Counted from the stretch's first letter, positions 1 through 7,204 are shown. The stretch: 9,271 nt of DNA from DASPKW01 sp038244055 (GCA_038244055.1 JBBRTW010000277.1:1-9271); one strand, 5' to 3'. Translations and numbers: made by a program. The notes: generated from the sequence alone by a model not told the origin.

Positions 1-1335
1 GCCCCCGCCCCCTCCGCCCCCCCTGCCGGTGCCGCGGCAAAACCCCGTCCCAACATTCTCTGGATCCTCGGCGATGATCTCGGCCCGGTGCTCTCCTGCT
101 AAGGCTACCCGCAGGCGCGCACGCCGAACCTCGACAAGCTGGCGGCGCAGGGCGCGCTCTACCGCAATGCCTACACCACCGCCCCGGTCTGCTCGGCCAG
201 CCGATCGGCTTTGTTCACCGGCTGCTACCAGACCACCCTCAACTGCCAGCATCACCGCTCGATGGTGGAACTCCCCGAAGGCGTCCGGCCGATCACGCAC
301 ATCTTCCGGGAGGCCGGCTACTACACGGTCATCAAGGCCAAGACCGATTTCAACTTCAAGGCCGACAAGCTCGCCGATTCCAACGACTGGAAAGACCGCA
401 AGACCGGCCAGCCCTTTTTCGCGCAGGTCAGTTTCATCGAGCCGCATCGCCGCGGGCAGGTGAAGTCTGCGACGGTGGTCAGCGCGAAGGATTTCGACGC
501 CTTCAAATACGCCCGCGATCTTCCATATCCAACCGACCCGGCGAAGGTCGTGCTGCCGCCGTTCTACCCGGATGATCCGGCCGTCCGCAGGGACTACGCC
601 GGATATCTCGATGCGGTGCGCCTGCTCGATCAGAAAGTCGGCGCGCTGCTCAAGCGGCTGGATGATGAGGGGCTGGCGGCGAACACGCTCGTCTTCTTCA
701 TCGGCGATAACGGCATCTGCATGCCGCGCGGCAAGCAATTCCTCTACGAAGCCGGCATCCACGTCCCGCTGATCGTGCGCTGGCCCGGCGCGATCGAGGC
801 CGGAAGGGTCGAGGAGCGGCTGGTGAGCGGGATCGATCTGGCGGCGACCTCCCTGGCGGCGGCGGGCATCGCCAGACCCGCGAAGATGGAAGGCATGTCC
901 TTCGCCGGCCCCAGCGCCGACCCGCCCCGCAAGTACATCATCGCCGCCCGCGACCGCTGCGATGAAACCGTCGATCGCATCCGCTCCGTGCGCAACGATC
1001 GCTACAAATACATCCGCAACTTCATGCCCGAATTGCCTTGGACCCAGAAGAACAATTACAAGGACACCAGCTACGCCACCCTCGCGGTCCTGCGCGAATG
1101 GAAACAGGCGGGGAAGTTGTCGCCGGAACAGGCGCTGTTCATGGCGGACCATCGCCCGGCCGAGGAGTTGTATGATTTGAAGAGCGATCCGAATGAGTTG
1201 AAGAATCTCGCGGATGCGAAGGATGATGCAGCGCAGGCCGCGCTAAAGGAATTGCGCGGGGAGCTGGAGCGGTGGATCAAGGCGACGGGGGATCAGGGGC
1301 AGTTTGCGGAGAAGGCGGAGAACGTGAGGAAGTGA
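1..1335 (+). pseudogene. Sulfatase (formylglycine-dependent), 5'-truncated by the window, with an internal stop
   Basis: Frame 1 is open from base 1 to the TGA at 1333-1335 except for one TAA at 100-102. Sulfatase hallmarks lie on both sides of that stop. Upstream is the N-terminal strand PNILWILGDDLG, whose Asp pair (73-78) is the usual calcium ligand. Downstream are TPNLDKLAAQG, then C-S-A-S-R at 190-204, which fits the C-x-(P/A)-x-R signature whose Cys becomes formylglycine. After these come G-D-N-G (703-714) and a GIHVPLIVRWPG segment. Such enzymes hydrolyse sulfate esters, often on polysaccharides, and are usually exported; any signal peptide lies before the window. The stop sits where relatives commonly have Tyr (SC-Y-G), so it looks like one TAC/TAT to TAA change. 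Restart downstream, for example at TTG 211, would lose the metal ligands and the formylglycine Cys. The gene is therefore nonfunctional as written, or this is a sequence error. Family call is strong; exact substrate unknown. Confidence 0.85.
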
Positions 1336-1382
1336 GGGGGGCGGGGGGGGAGGGTTCAGGGTTCAGGGTTCAGGGTTCAGGG
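1336..1382 (+). repeat. G-rich stretch with 7-bp tandem repeat (AGGGTTC, about 4.6 copies); G-quadruplex motif
   Basis: Directly after the sulfatase stop, 1336-1350 is nearly pure G. From 1351 to 1382 the heptamer AGGGTTC repeats four times plus a partial AGGG. This places five GGG tracts (1352, 1359, 1366, 1373, 1380) separated by identical 4-nt TTCA loops, which matches the canonical intramolecular G-quadruplex pattern on the plus strand. The location at the 3' end of a gene could affect transcription termination or mRNA 3' ends, but that is inference. Slippage-prone repeats like this also vary in copy number. Confidence 0.85.
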
Positions 1383-1405
1383 TGTCAAATGTCAAAAGTG
1401 GGAAA

Positions 1406-1542
1406 GCAGAAGGGGTTCTTCCGCACTCCCGGTGAAAGTGGTCCAGGGTTTGAGCCAAAACCGGCGTTTTCGACGTCGTATCAGGGTTGCGAGATCGCGG
1501 AACTGCCCCTTTTCATCGGGAGTGCGGAAGAACCGCAGAAGG
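1406..1542. mobile_element. MITE-like non-autonomous element (121 bp) with 24-bp inverted repeats and 8-bp target duplication
   Basis: Bases 1414-1437 and 1511-1534 are inverted repeats matching at 23 of 24 positions; the outer 18 bp are perfect. The ends read GGTTCTTCCGCA inward. Immediately outside both ends is the same 8-mer GCAGAAGG (1406-1413 and 1535-1542), as expected of a target-site duplication. The 73-bp interior has no credible coding sequence, so movement would need a transposase from elsewhere. From family knowledge, an 8-bp duplication with ends starting GG-(C/T)-TCTTC is reminiscent of ISL3-family insertion sequences; this link is tentative. As RNA the element would fold into a long hairpin between two convergent genes and might affect termination, but no U-run follows on either strand. 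Confidence 0.75.
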
Positions 1543-1560
1543 GACGCACAATGGGCGGAT

Positions 1561-1833
1561 TTATTCCTTCGGCGCCAGCGTGAGAATCATGCTGATCTTC
1601 AACTGCTCTTCGGTCGAAAAGCTCTGGCCGATGATTCTCCAGACTAGGTCTTGGCGTTCGGAGAACTTGAGTTCCTTAAATGCGGGTGCATTCACGAGGA
1701 CGCGGTGGAGCTTCGTGCCTCGAATCGGCTCGGTGCGGATCTGGGCCTTGATCCCTGAAATCGCCAGGCCTGAGCGCAACACCTGTCGAATCCGGTCGGG
1801 CATGTTCGCGGCGGCTACCTTTACTTTAGCCAT
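1561..1833 (-). CDS. Small 90-residue protein, partner of the HEPN gene; faint BolA-like resemblance
   Basis: I do not recognise this protein with confidence. The start chosen is ATG at 1833, giving 90 residues. It has an AAGGAG ribosome site 8 nt upstream and overlaps the end of the HEPN gene by 13 nt; longer versions of the frame run through the HEPN coding region and are not credible. The chain looks like a compact alpha/beta domain: an N-terminal helix (MPDRIRQVLRSG, about 11-22), a strand with basic residues, then LHRVLVNAPAF (42-52), an ER-Q-LVWRII helix (59-68) and a final ISMILTL strand (80-86). The order 'H-x-V-x-V-x-(S/A)-x-x-F, then helix, then strand' recalls BolA/IbaG or a class-II KH-like fold, but the similarity is weak. 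The overlap implies translational coupling with the HEPN gene, so the two products probably act together, perhaps as antitoxin or regulator and effector. Confidence 0.7.
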   Translation of the reverse strand: MAKVKVAAANMPDRIRQVLRSGLAISGIKAQIRTEPIRGTKLHRVLVNAPAFKELKFSERQDLVWRIIGQSFSTEEQLKISMILTLAPKE

Positions 1834-2303
1834 TCCTTCAACTCCTTCACTTTGGTGACGAATTCCTCGGCTTCCTTGATTGTAGCCGAATAAGGCGAAT
1901 AACGGGCGAAAATCGTCCACTCCGCGCAGATGGATTTCAGAAATTGGATCACTCGTGGATATCCCTGCCGCTCCAACTCCGCCGCCCGTTTTGATACTTC
2001 CGGTAAATGGGCTAACAACTCGTCCAAATCGTGGGAACGCCAGCAAAGAGACCAAACCCTTTGCTCCTCCGTACTGCGATCGCGCGGAAAAGTGGAGTTC
2101 TTCACCCAATTGTGCTTTTCAAACAGTTTGGCTTTCAGCAGGCACTCGATCACGAATCCGGCAAGGTACATCGCGCCGTTCGCTCGTTCATTGCGGCCGG
2201 ATTCGTAGAGATACTCCGCATCGGCGAAGCGCCGAGCCGCGACGGTGCGCAATTGAGAGGGTCGAAGGGCCGCCCGCTCGAAAATTTGTCCTCTCCTGCC
2301 CAT
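1821..2303 (-). CDS. HEPN-domain protein (PF05168-like)
   Basis: This encodes 160 residues. The helical core resembles the PF05168 HEPN family: RRFADAEYLYESG (24-36), YLAGFVIECLLKAKL (46-60), the frequent S/T-HDL motif (S90-H91-D92-L93), a C-terminal ARYSPY (133-138) and a helix ending in ELKEWLK. HEPN proteins are commonly RNases or partners of nucleotidyltransferases in toxin-antitoxin, defence and RNA-processing systems. The canonical R-x(4-6)-H ribonuclease motif is not visible, so it may be noncatalytic or divergent. The gene begins 30 nt after the ilvD stop with no strong Shine-Dalgarno, and its 3' end overlaps the next gene by 13 nt (ATGGCTAAAGTAA holds both start and stop). By eye the base composition is less GC-rich than in flanking genes, which hints at acquisition by transfer. 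No MNT nucleotidyltransferase partner is present. Confidence 0.8.
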   Translation of the reverse strand: MGRRGQIFERAALRPSQLRTVAARRFADAEYLYESGRNERANGAMYLAGFVIECLLKAKLFEKHNWVKNSTFPRDRSTEEQRVWSLCWRSHDLDELLAHLPEVSKRAAELERQGYPRVIQFLKSICAEWTIFARYSPYSATIKEAEEFVTKVKELKEWLK

Positions 2304-2333
2304 TGCGATTTGCGGATGCGTTTGGTGTTCCAG

Positions 2334-4019
2334 CTACAATTCGGGCGTCTTCAAAATAGCTCCGGTATCCGCGCTGGTCACCTGGGCGGCATACCGCGCA
2401 AGATACCCATAGGTGATCTTGGCCGGGTGGCGACGCCAGGCGGCTTTGCGGCGGGCGAGTTCATCTTCGGGGACATTGAGAGTGAGCGTGCGGGCGGGGA
2501 TGTCGATGGAGATCAGATCGCCCTCTTTGACCAGGGCGATCGGGCCGCCGGCGGCGGCTTCGGGGGAAACGTGGCCGATGCAGGCACCTCTCGTTGCGCC
2601 GCTGAAGCGGCCATCGGTGATGAGGCAGACGGATTCGCCCAGGCCCCGGCCCATGATGTTGGCGGTGGGGGCGAGCATCTCCTGCATTCCCGGGCCGCCG
2701 CGCGGGCCTTCGTAGCGGATGACGACGACATCGCCGGCTTTGACTTTGCCTTCGAGCACGCCCGAGGCGGCGGATTCTTCGGATTCGAAAATGACGGCCG
2801 GGCCGGTGAACTGGTGCATCGAGGGGGCGACCGCGCCGGTCTTGAGGACCGAGCCATTGGGGGCGAGATTGCCGAAGAGGACCGCCAGGCCGCCCTTCTC
2901 GGAGTAGGGGTTGGAGAGCGGGCGGATGACATCGGCATCTTTGACGACCGCATCGCCGATGTTTTCGCCGAGGGTCCGGCCGGTGACGGTCATCTGCGTC
3001 AGGTCGAGCGTCCCCGGTTTGCCCGAGATGACTTTGAGAATGGCGCTGATGCCGCCGGCGCGGTCGATATCTTCCATGTGGTACTTGCCGGCGGGGGCGA
3101 CTTTGCAGACATGCGGGACGCGGGCGGAGACTTCATTGAGATGTTTCAGATCGATCGGGCAGCCGGCTTCGATGGCGATGGCGAGCGTGTGCAGGACGGT
3201 GTTGGTGCTGCCGCCCATGGCGACATCGAGGGCCAGGGCGTTTTCGAAGGCCTTGGGCGTGAGGATATCGCTGGGGCGGATGTTCTTGTTGACGAGGTTG
3301 ATGATGGCCGCGCCGGCGGCCTTGAAGAGCTCATCGCGCCGGCCATCTGTGGCCAGGACACTGCCATTGCCGGGCAGGGCCAGGCCAAGGGCTTCGCAGA
3401 GACAGTTCATCGAGTTGGCGGTGAACATGCCCGAGCATGAGCCGCAGGTGGGGCAGGCGTTTTCCTCCAGATCCTGGAGTTGCGCGAGGTTCATCTTGCC
3501 GGCCGAGACCATGCCGACGCCTTCGAAGACCGATGCCAGATCGATTGCCTCGCCGGTCCTGGACTTGCCGGCTTTCATCGGGCCGCCGGAGACGAAGACG
3601 GCCGGGATATTCACACGCGCCGCGGCCATCATCATGCCGGGGACGATCTTGTCGCAGTTGGGAATGCAGACCACGCCATCGAAACAGTGGGCGCGGAGCA
3701 TGGTCTCGACGCAATCGGCGATGAGTTCGCGGCTGGCCAGCGAATACTTCATCCCCACATGCCCCATGGCGATGCCATCATCGACGCCGATGGTGTTGAA
3801 TTCGAAGGGGATGCCCCCGGCCGCATAGACGGCCTCGCGCACCTTCTTGCCGACCACATCCAGATGGGCATGACCGGGGACGATTTGCACGAAGGAGTTG
3901 GCGATGGCAATGAAGGGTTTATCGAAATCGGCCTCGGAGCGGACCACGCCGGTGGCGCGGAGCAGGGAACGGTGGGGGGCGCGGATCATGCCTTTTTTGA
4001 TGGTGTCGCTGATAGCCAT
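2334..4019 (-). CDS. ilvD: Dihydroxy-acid dehydratase
   Basis: IlvD converts 2,3-dihydroxy-isovalerate and 2,3-dihydroxy-3-methylvalerate to the 2-keto acids in valine/isoleucine (and leucine) synthesis, using an Fe-S cluster in the cytoplasm. The product is 561 residues, the usual length for the shorter Bacillus-type enzymes. Conserved blocks are continuous: NTIGVDDGIAMGH (about 75-87), CIPNCDK with C122, CPTCGSCSGMFTANSMNC (189-206), ALDVAMGGSTNT, GGLAVLFGNLAPNGS, YEGPRGGPGMQEML and DGRFSGATRG. The position that is Cys in some [2Fe-2S] members is Ala40 here, as in the segment A-N-S-F-V-Q; cluster type cannot be decided from this. ATG at 4019 is supported by GAGGAG (4030-4035), 10 nt upstream. 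The neighbouring alpha-CTD-like gene lies 63 nt upstream on the same strand, with a possible separate promoter between. No other ilv gene is in the window. Confidence 0.98.
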   Translation of the reverse strand: MAISDTIKKGMIRAPHRSLLRATGVVRSEADFDKPFIAIANSFVQIVPGHAHLDVVGKKVREAVYAAGGIPFEFNTIGVDDGIAMGHVGMKYSLASRELIADCVETMLRAHCFDGVVCIPNCDKIVPGMMMAAARVNIPAVFVSGGPMKAGKSRTGEAIDLASVFEGVGMVSAGKMNLAQLQDLEENACPTCGSCSGMFTANSMNCLCEALGLALPGNGSVLATDGRRDELFKAAGAAIINLVNKNIRPSDILTPKAFENALALDVAMGGSTNTVLHTLAIAIEAGCPIDLKHLNEVSARVPHVCKVAPAGKYHMEDIDRAGGISAILKVISGKPGTLDLTQMTVTGRTLGENIGDAVVKDADVIRPLSNPYSEKGGLAVLFGNLAPNGSVLKTGAVAPSMHQFTGPAVIFESEESAASGVLEGKVKAGDVVVIRYEGPRGGPGMQEMLAPTANIMGRGLGESVCLITDGRFSGATRGACIGHVSPEAAAGGPIALVKEGDLISIDIPARTLTLNVPEDELARRKAAWRRHPAKITYGYLARYAAQVTSADTGAILKTPEL

Positions 4020-4049
4020 GGTCTTAATACTCCTCGTTGGGGGCCGAGG

Positions 4050-4077
4050 ATCATAGCATAATCGGCGGCAGAGTCAT
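4050..4077 (-). promoter_or_regulatory. Candidate ilvD promoter (extended -10)
   Basis: Read on the minus strand, ATGACT (4072-4077) is followed after 16 nt by TATGAT (4050-4055). A TGC directly before it gives the extended -10 pattern TG-N-TATGAT. It lies in the 63-nt gap before ilvD, about 30 nt upstream of the start codon. The -35 match is only moderate (4 of 6), so co-transcription from the gene upstream is also possible. Confidence 0.4.
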
Positions 4078-4082
4078 TCCCC

Positions 4083-5009
4083 TCAATCCTCGAGCTTCCG
4101 CAGCCCCAGTCCAAACTGCGTCAACTGCTGCTTGATCTCGTTGAGGCTGGTCTGCCCGAAGTTTTTGCAGCCGAGCAGTTCGGCCTCGGTGCGGCTCGAC
4201 AGTTCGGCGATGCTGTTGATGTTCAGACGCTGCAGCGCCTTGCGGCTGCGCACGGACAGTTCCAGATCGGCCACCGATTTGCCCATCATCTCGTTGGGGA
4301 CCGCGCCCGCCGCGGCGGCGGGCTTGCGGATGGCGGCCGCTCCGCCCCCGGCCTTGGCGGGGTCTTCCAGGGCCTGGCCCAGGCGCAGGCCCTTGCTGGC
4401 CAGCAGGGCCTTTATTTCGTTCAGGGAGGTCTCGCCGAAATTCTTGTACGAAAGCAGCTCGGGCTCGCTGGTGCGGAGCAGATCGCCGAGCGTGCGGATG
4501 TTCATCTTCTTGAGGCAGTTGCGGCTGCGCACCGAAAGCTCGAAATCGGTGATCGGGATATTCAGAACCGCGTCGCGCTGATTGCCCCGGCGGTTCTCAT
4601 CATCATCGTAGAACTGGGACCGGGCCGACTCCACATCCTTCATGTAAAGCCGGGCGCGCTGGTGATTCGGGTCGGTGCGGAGCACCGCATCGAGGCAGCG
4701 GTAGGCCTCTTCGTAGTGGTTGTTGTCTTCGTAGATGATGGCGAGGTTGATCAGGGCGTTGATATGCACGGGCGCTGAGGTGCAGATGCGCTCGAGCAGC
4801 TCGATCGCCTTGGCATCATCGGCCCGGCGGTCGTAGAGGAGCGAGAGGCGAAAGGCCGCGATCTCGTGATCGGGGTTTTCGTTGAGGGTGCGCTCGTAAA
4901 ACTCAAGCGCCTTCTCGTGCTGGCAGTTGGTTTCGGCTTCCTGGGCCTTCTTGAAAAATTCCTCGGCGGCGCGTTCATTGATGCTGGAAACGGAGGCGTT
5001 GTCGCTCAT
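4083..5009 (-). CDS. TPR protein with two RNA-polymerase alpha-CTD-like domains
   Basis: The 308-residue product has three parts. Residues about 13-130 form tandem TPRs, with repeats such as AEEFFKKAQEAETNCQHEKA, followed by an acidic linker (DDDEN, 135-139). Residues 151-211 and 246-305 are two copies of a domain that closely follows the RNA polymerase alpha C-terminal domain: D-(F/L)-ELSVRSR, then KNFG-(E/Q)-TSLNEIK. E. coli Arg265 (UP-element contact) corresponds to R161 and R254, and Ser299 to S195 and S288. Asn268 is kept in copy one (N164) but is Lys257 in copy two. The alpha N-terminal (RpoA assembly) domain is absent, so this is not RpoA. A plausible role is binding DNA or transcription factors, with the TPRs bringing in a partner. 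It could instead use the helix-hairpin-helix-like fold for other contacts. No Shine-Dalgarno is evident before ATG 5009; a well-formed promoter and leader hairpin lie upstream. Confidence 0.85.
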   Translation of the reverse strand: MSDNASVSSINERAAEEFFKKAQEAETNCQHEKALEFYERTLNENPDHEIAAFRLSLLYDRRADDAKAIELLERICTSAPVHINALINLAIIYEDNNHYEEAYRCLDAVLRTDPNHQRARLYMKDVESARSQFYDDDENRRGNQRDAVLNIPITDFELSVRSRNCLKKMNIRTLGDLLRTSEPELLSYKNFGETSLNEIKALLASKGLRLGQALEDPAKAGGGAAAIRKPAAAAGAVPNEMMGKSVADLELSVRSRKALQRLNINSIAELSSRTEAELLGCKNFGQTSLNEIKQQLTQFGLGLRKLED

Positions 5010-5047
5010 AGTGATTTCGATTGTTGTGCCTGGTCAGGGAGGGCTGC

Positions 5048-5093
5048 CGATTTCCGGTCGGGGCGCAAAATAGGCCCGACGATCCGGAAATCG
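5048..5093 (-). promoter_or_regulatory. Stem-loop / inverted repeat in the leader of the alpha-CTD-like gene
   Basis: CGATTTCCGG (5048-5057) and CCGGAAATCG (5084-5093) are perfect 10-bp inverted repeats. Inside them, TCGGG (5058-5062) pairs with CCCGA (5075-5079), leaving a 4-nt bulge (CGAT) and a 12-nt loop. With the predicted transcription start near 5097, this would be almost the first thing in the mRNA. No U-run follows on either strand, so it is not an intrinsic terminator. Possible roles are mRNA stabilisation, translational control (the gene lacks a clear Shine-Dalgarno), or a dimeric operator site. Confidence 0.6.
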
Positions 5094-5103
5094 CGAATCA
5101 CAG

Positions 5104-5132
5104 TAAATAAATCCTGTGGCGGGAACTGTCAA
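5104..5132 (-). promoter_or_regulatory. Sigma70-like promoter for the alpha-CTD-like gene
   Basis: On the minus strand a perfect TTGACA -35 (5127-5132) is separated by 17 nt from TATTTA (5104-5109) as the -10. Transcription would start near 5097, giving a leader of about 88 nt before ATG 5009. It sits in the only AT-rich part of the 260-bp gap after the CHAT gene, and no other gene fits it. Confidence 0.6.
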
Positions 5133-5269
5133 CGGCTTTAGATGCCCAATTTTGCGAATTATTGTCGATATGGGGCCGCGGCGAGGCAATATTGACAAGT
5201 TTTCGCACAGAATTAAACGACCGGACCCATTTCTTGGATGCTAAATGCTTGTATCTTCATCACCTATAT
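5133..5269. other. Intergenic remainder between CHAT gene stop and the promoter
   Basis: This stretch is noticeably AT-richer than the genes. I see no convincing coding sequence, RNA gene or intrinsic terminator for the CHAT operon. A short palindrome CAATATTG (5187-5194) is the only small symmetry noticed and is not interpretable alone. Confidence 0.5.
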
Positions 5270-7204
5270 CTATTTTTGGTCCAGGCCGGTTCCGATTCCG
5301 CTGGCGATAAAGGCCGACCAGAGGAATGGGTGGGGATATTGCCGTGCTTCACGCTGGCTGGCGATGAATTGGCGCTGGCCGGCCAGCAAAGCTCTCTCCG
5401 GCGGCATGCCCGCGGCGAGATTTCTGTAAAGATCACCCATGACTGTCACGGCGGCTTTGTCATCGACCGACCAGAGCGACATCACCAGATGATGCACGCC
5501 CGCCACGACAAACGCGCGGCGCAGCCCGTATACCCCTTCGCCGCTGGAGACATCGCCCAGCCCGGATTCGCATGCGGAAATCACCACCAGCCGGGTGCCG
5601 AGCAGATCCATTCGCATAATCTCATCGGCGGTGAGCAGGCCGTCGTTTCCACCGGCGCGGCTGTGGTCGGCGATGGTGAGGTTCGCGCCGGCCAGCGCGA
5701 TGCCGGAGCGCTGCATCGGACCCTGTAGCTGGAGCTTTTGCCAGAGGTTGGTCTCGCGGCGCGTCAGGGGCGGCTCCTGATTGATCGGCCTGAGTCCGCC
5801 CACACCGCGGGCCTCCGCGCCGGCGGGCTCCGCCAACTCGGCCTGCGCCTCGGGATCGGGGAGGAAATATCCATGCGTTGCGAGGTGGAGCATGGAGGGA
5901 TGCCGCGCGGATTGCACCGCGGCCTCCGTCGCGGCGGCACCCGTGAGCAGGGCCGGCTTCAACTTCGCGGCTTGGAGCAGTTCCATGACCGACTGCGCTT
6001 CGCGCCTGGCCCAGGGAAGTTGTTGAAAGCTGACCGCCGCGGCGCGCGCCGCCAGAAGAGGCGCATCGGGATTCCCGGGCTGCATGGGACGGGGCAGCGC
6101 GGGTTTGGGCGAAGCGGGGTCCGCCTTGCCGAAATCAGGATCGCCGATGACCAGCGCCGGCTCATCCGACACCTTGCCGGCGCGGAGAAGGTCGCGGCCG
6201 GTCGCAACCATCGCCAGATCGAAATCATCGATCAGAAAATGGCCCGCCGGTTGCGATGGCAGCGCGGCGAACGACACGAACGCCAGCGTCCCATCGGGCG
6301 AAAGGTACACTTTGCGGCAGGGGCCCAACTCGGCCGCGATGGGCTGCCAGATCAACCGCGCCAGCGCCGAACCCGTGCGATCGATTTCGTCCTTGGGCGA
6401 ATCGGGGCGGCCGACGGCTTTGCGGAAAGCGCCGACGGCATCTTCGATGTCTTTGGCGGGGCCCAGCGGAACAAGCGAAGCATCGGCGACGCCGGCGGCC
6501 GCTCCGCCGCGGACCACAACGGCGAGGTAGTGCCAGTCGCCGATCCTGTTCACCGGTTTGGCCGGATCGAATCGAATCGCGCGATAACGGGCGAACTCCA
6601 CGAGCGCTGTTCCCTTCACCAGCGCGGCGGCGACCTGGGTCAGCCCCACGGCGGCGCGGACATCGCCTGCATCCACCGCGCCCTTGGCGAGTTCATTCTC
6701 AAGCGCTTCGGCGGCCAGCGCCGCGTGGGTGGCAAGGCGCTGGTTGTCTGGAGAAGCCAGACCCTGGGCCCGCAGTTCCGCCTCGCTCAGGTTTCGGCGG
6801 GCGACGTCCGCGTTGTATTCCTGCACCAGCGCGAACGCCTTTTTGATGGCGGGATCTTTGGCGGTCAGAATCCACGCCTGCCGCCGCGCCAGCATTTCCT
6901 GAAGCAACCCTTTGCCCGAGAGAATAACGTCGGCCGCCAGGGCCGTTGCCCTGGTATTGGGGCGCGGCGTCTGCGCCGCCAACGACAGCGCCGCATCCCA
7001 GCGGATGCCGACCTGGGTCACCGTTCGAATGTCCTGCCCGGCCATCAGCAGCACGGCCCGCTCCCATCTCTTCGCTTCCTCTTCCCATGCACCGCGCATC
7101 GGCTCAATTGCATCGGCATGTCGGCCGGCGGCCGCCAGCATGTCGGCAAAATTGGATTGAACGGAACCCCGCCCCGGCGGGTCGGCCGCTCCGGATTGAC
7201 GCAA
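5270..7204 (-). CDS. CHAT-domain (caspase-like) protease region of a split TPR-CHAT protein
   Basis: The 644-codon frame ends in a classic CHAT domain (about residues 335-640). It carries the catalytic His in LHLATHGYF (H444, codon at 5873-5875) and the catalytic Cys in VVISACESGLGD (C545, codon at 5570-5572). These are followed by GEGVYGLRRAFVVAGV, SLWSVDD and a final PFLWSAFI block. Upstream are a TPR remnant (about 12-50) and a helical linker with the LSPDGTLAFVSFAALP segment seen before many CHAT domains. CHAT proteins are clan CD cysteine peptidases related to caspases and separase, used in bacterial death and defence pathways. TTG 7204 is unlikely to be a true start: the frame stays open and TPR-like back to the G-run at 7376-7381, where it joins the TPR gene by a one-base shift. 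The rejoined protein would be about 963 residues. Both catalytic residues are intact, so the protease would be active if the frame is restored. Confidence 0.9.
   Translation of the reverse strand: MRQSGAADPPGRGSVQSNFADMLAAAGRHADAIEPMRGAWEEEAKRWERAVLLMAGQDIRTVTQVGIRWDAALSLAAQTPRPNTRATALAADVILSGKGLLQEMLARRQAWILTAKDPAIKKAFALVQEYNADVARRNLSEAELRAQGLASPDNQRLATHAALAAEALENELAKGAVDAGDVRAAVGLTQVAAALVKGTALVEFARYRAIRFDPAKPVNRIGDWHYLAVVVRGGAAAGVADASLVPLGPAKDIEDAVGAFRKAVGRPDSPKDEIDRTGSALARLIWQPIAAELGPCRKVYLSPDGTLAFVSFAALPSQPAGHFLIDDFDLAMVATGRDLLRAGKVSDEPALVIGDPDFGKADPASPKPALPRPMQPGNPDAPLLAARAAAVSFQQLPWARREAQSVMELLQAAKLKPALLTGAAATEAAVQSARHPSMLHLATHGYFLPDPEAQAELAEPAGAEARGVGGLRPINQEPPLTRRETNLWQKLQLQGPMQRSGIALAGANLTIADHSRAGGNDGLLTADEIMRMDLLGTRLVVISACESGLGDVSSGEGVYGLRRAFVVAGVHHLVMSLWSVDDKAAVTVMGDLYRNLAAGMPPERALLAGQRQFIASQREARQYPHPFLWSAFIASGIGTGLDQK

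Noticed and set aside
29..463. Plus-strand frame overlapping the sulfatase start region
   Set aside because: Ser/Arg/Pro-rich out-of-frame reading of the sulfatase; no family resemblance.
1351..1382. CRISPR-like repeat array
   Set aside because: The unit is a 7-bp direct tandem repeat without spacers, and no cas genes are present.
1561..2109. Full 182-residue frame for the HEPN partner
   Set aside because: The first 92 residues are out-of-frame reading of the HEPN gene; ATG 1833 has the strong ribosome site and starts the folded part.
1821..2303. Classical MNT-HEPN toxin-antitoxin pair
   Set aside because: The partner lacks the G-S-x-A-R-G type nucleotidyltransferase motif, and the HEPN protein lacks R-x(4-6)-H.
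2031..3440. Long plus-strand open frame (469 codons) antisense to ilvD
   Set aside because: It is the antisense shadow of a clearly conserved ilvD. Its product is Gly/Ala/Asp-rich low-complexity sequence without recognisable domains, as expected in GC-rich DNA.
5048..5093. Intrinsic terminator for the CHAT operon
   Set aside because: No U-run follows the stem on the relevant strand, and it lies downstream of a promoter within the next gene's leader.
5192..5197. TTGACA on the plus strand as a promoter
   Set aside because: There is no good -10 at proper spacing and no plausible plus-strand gene downstream.
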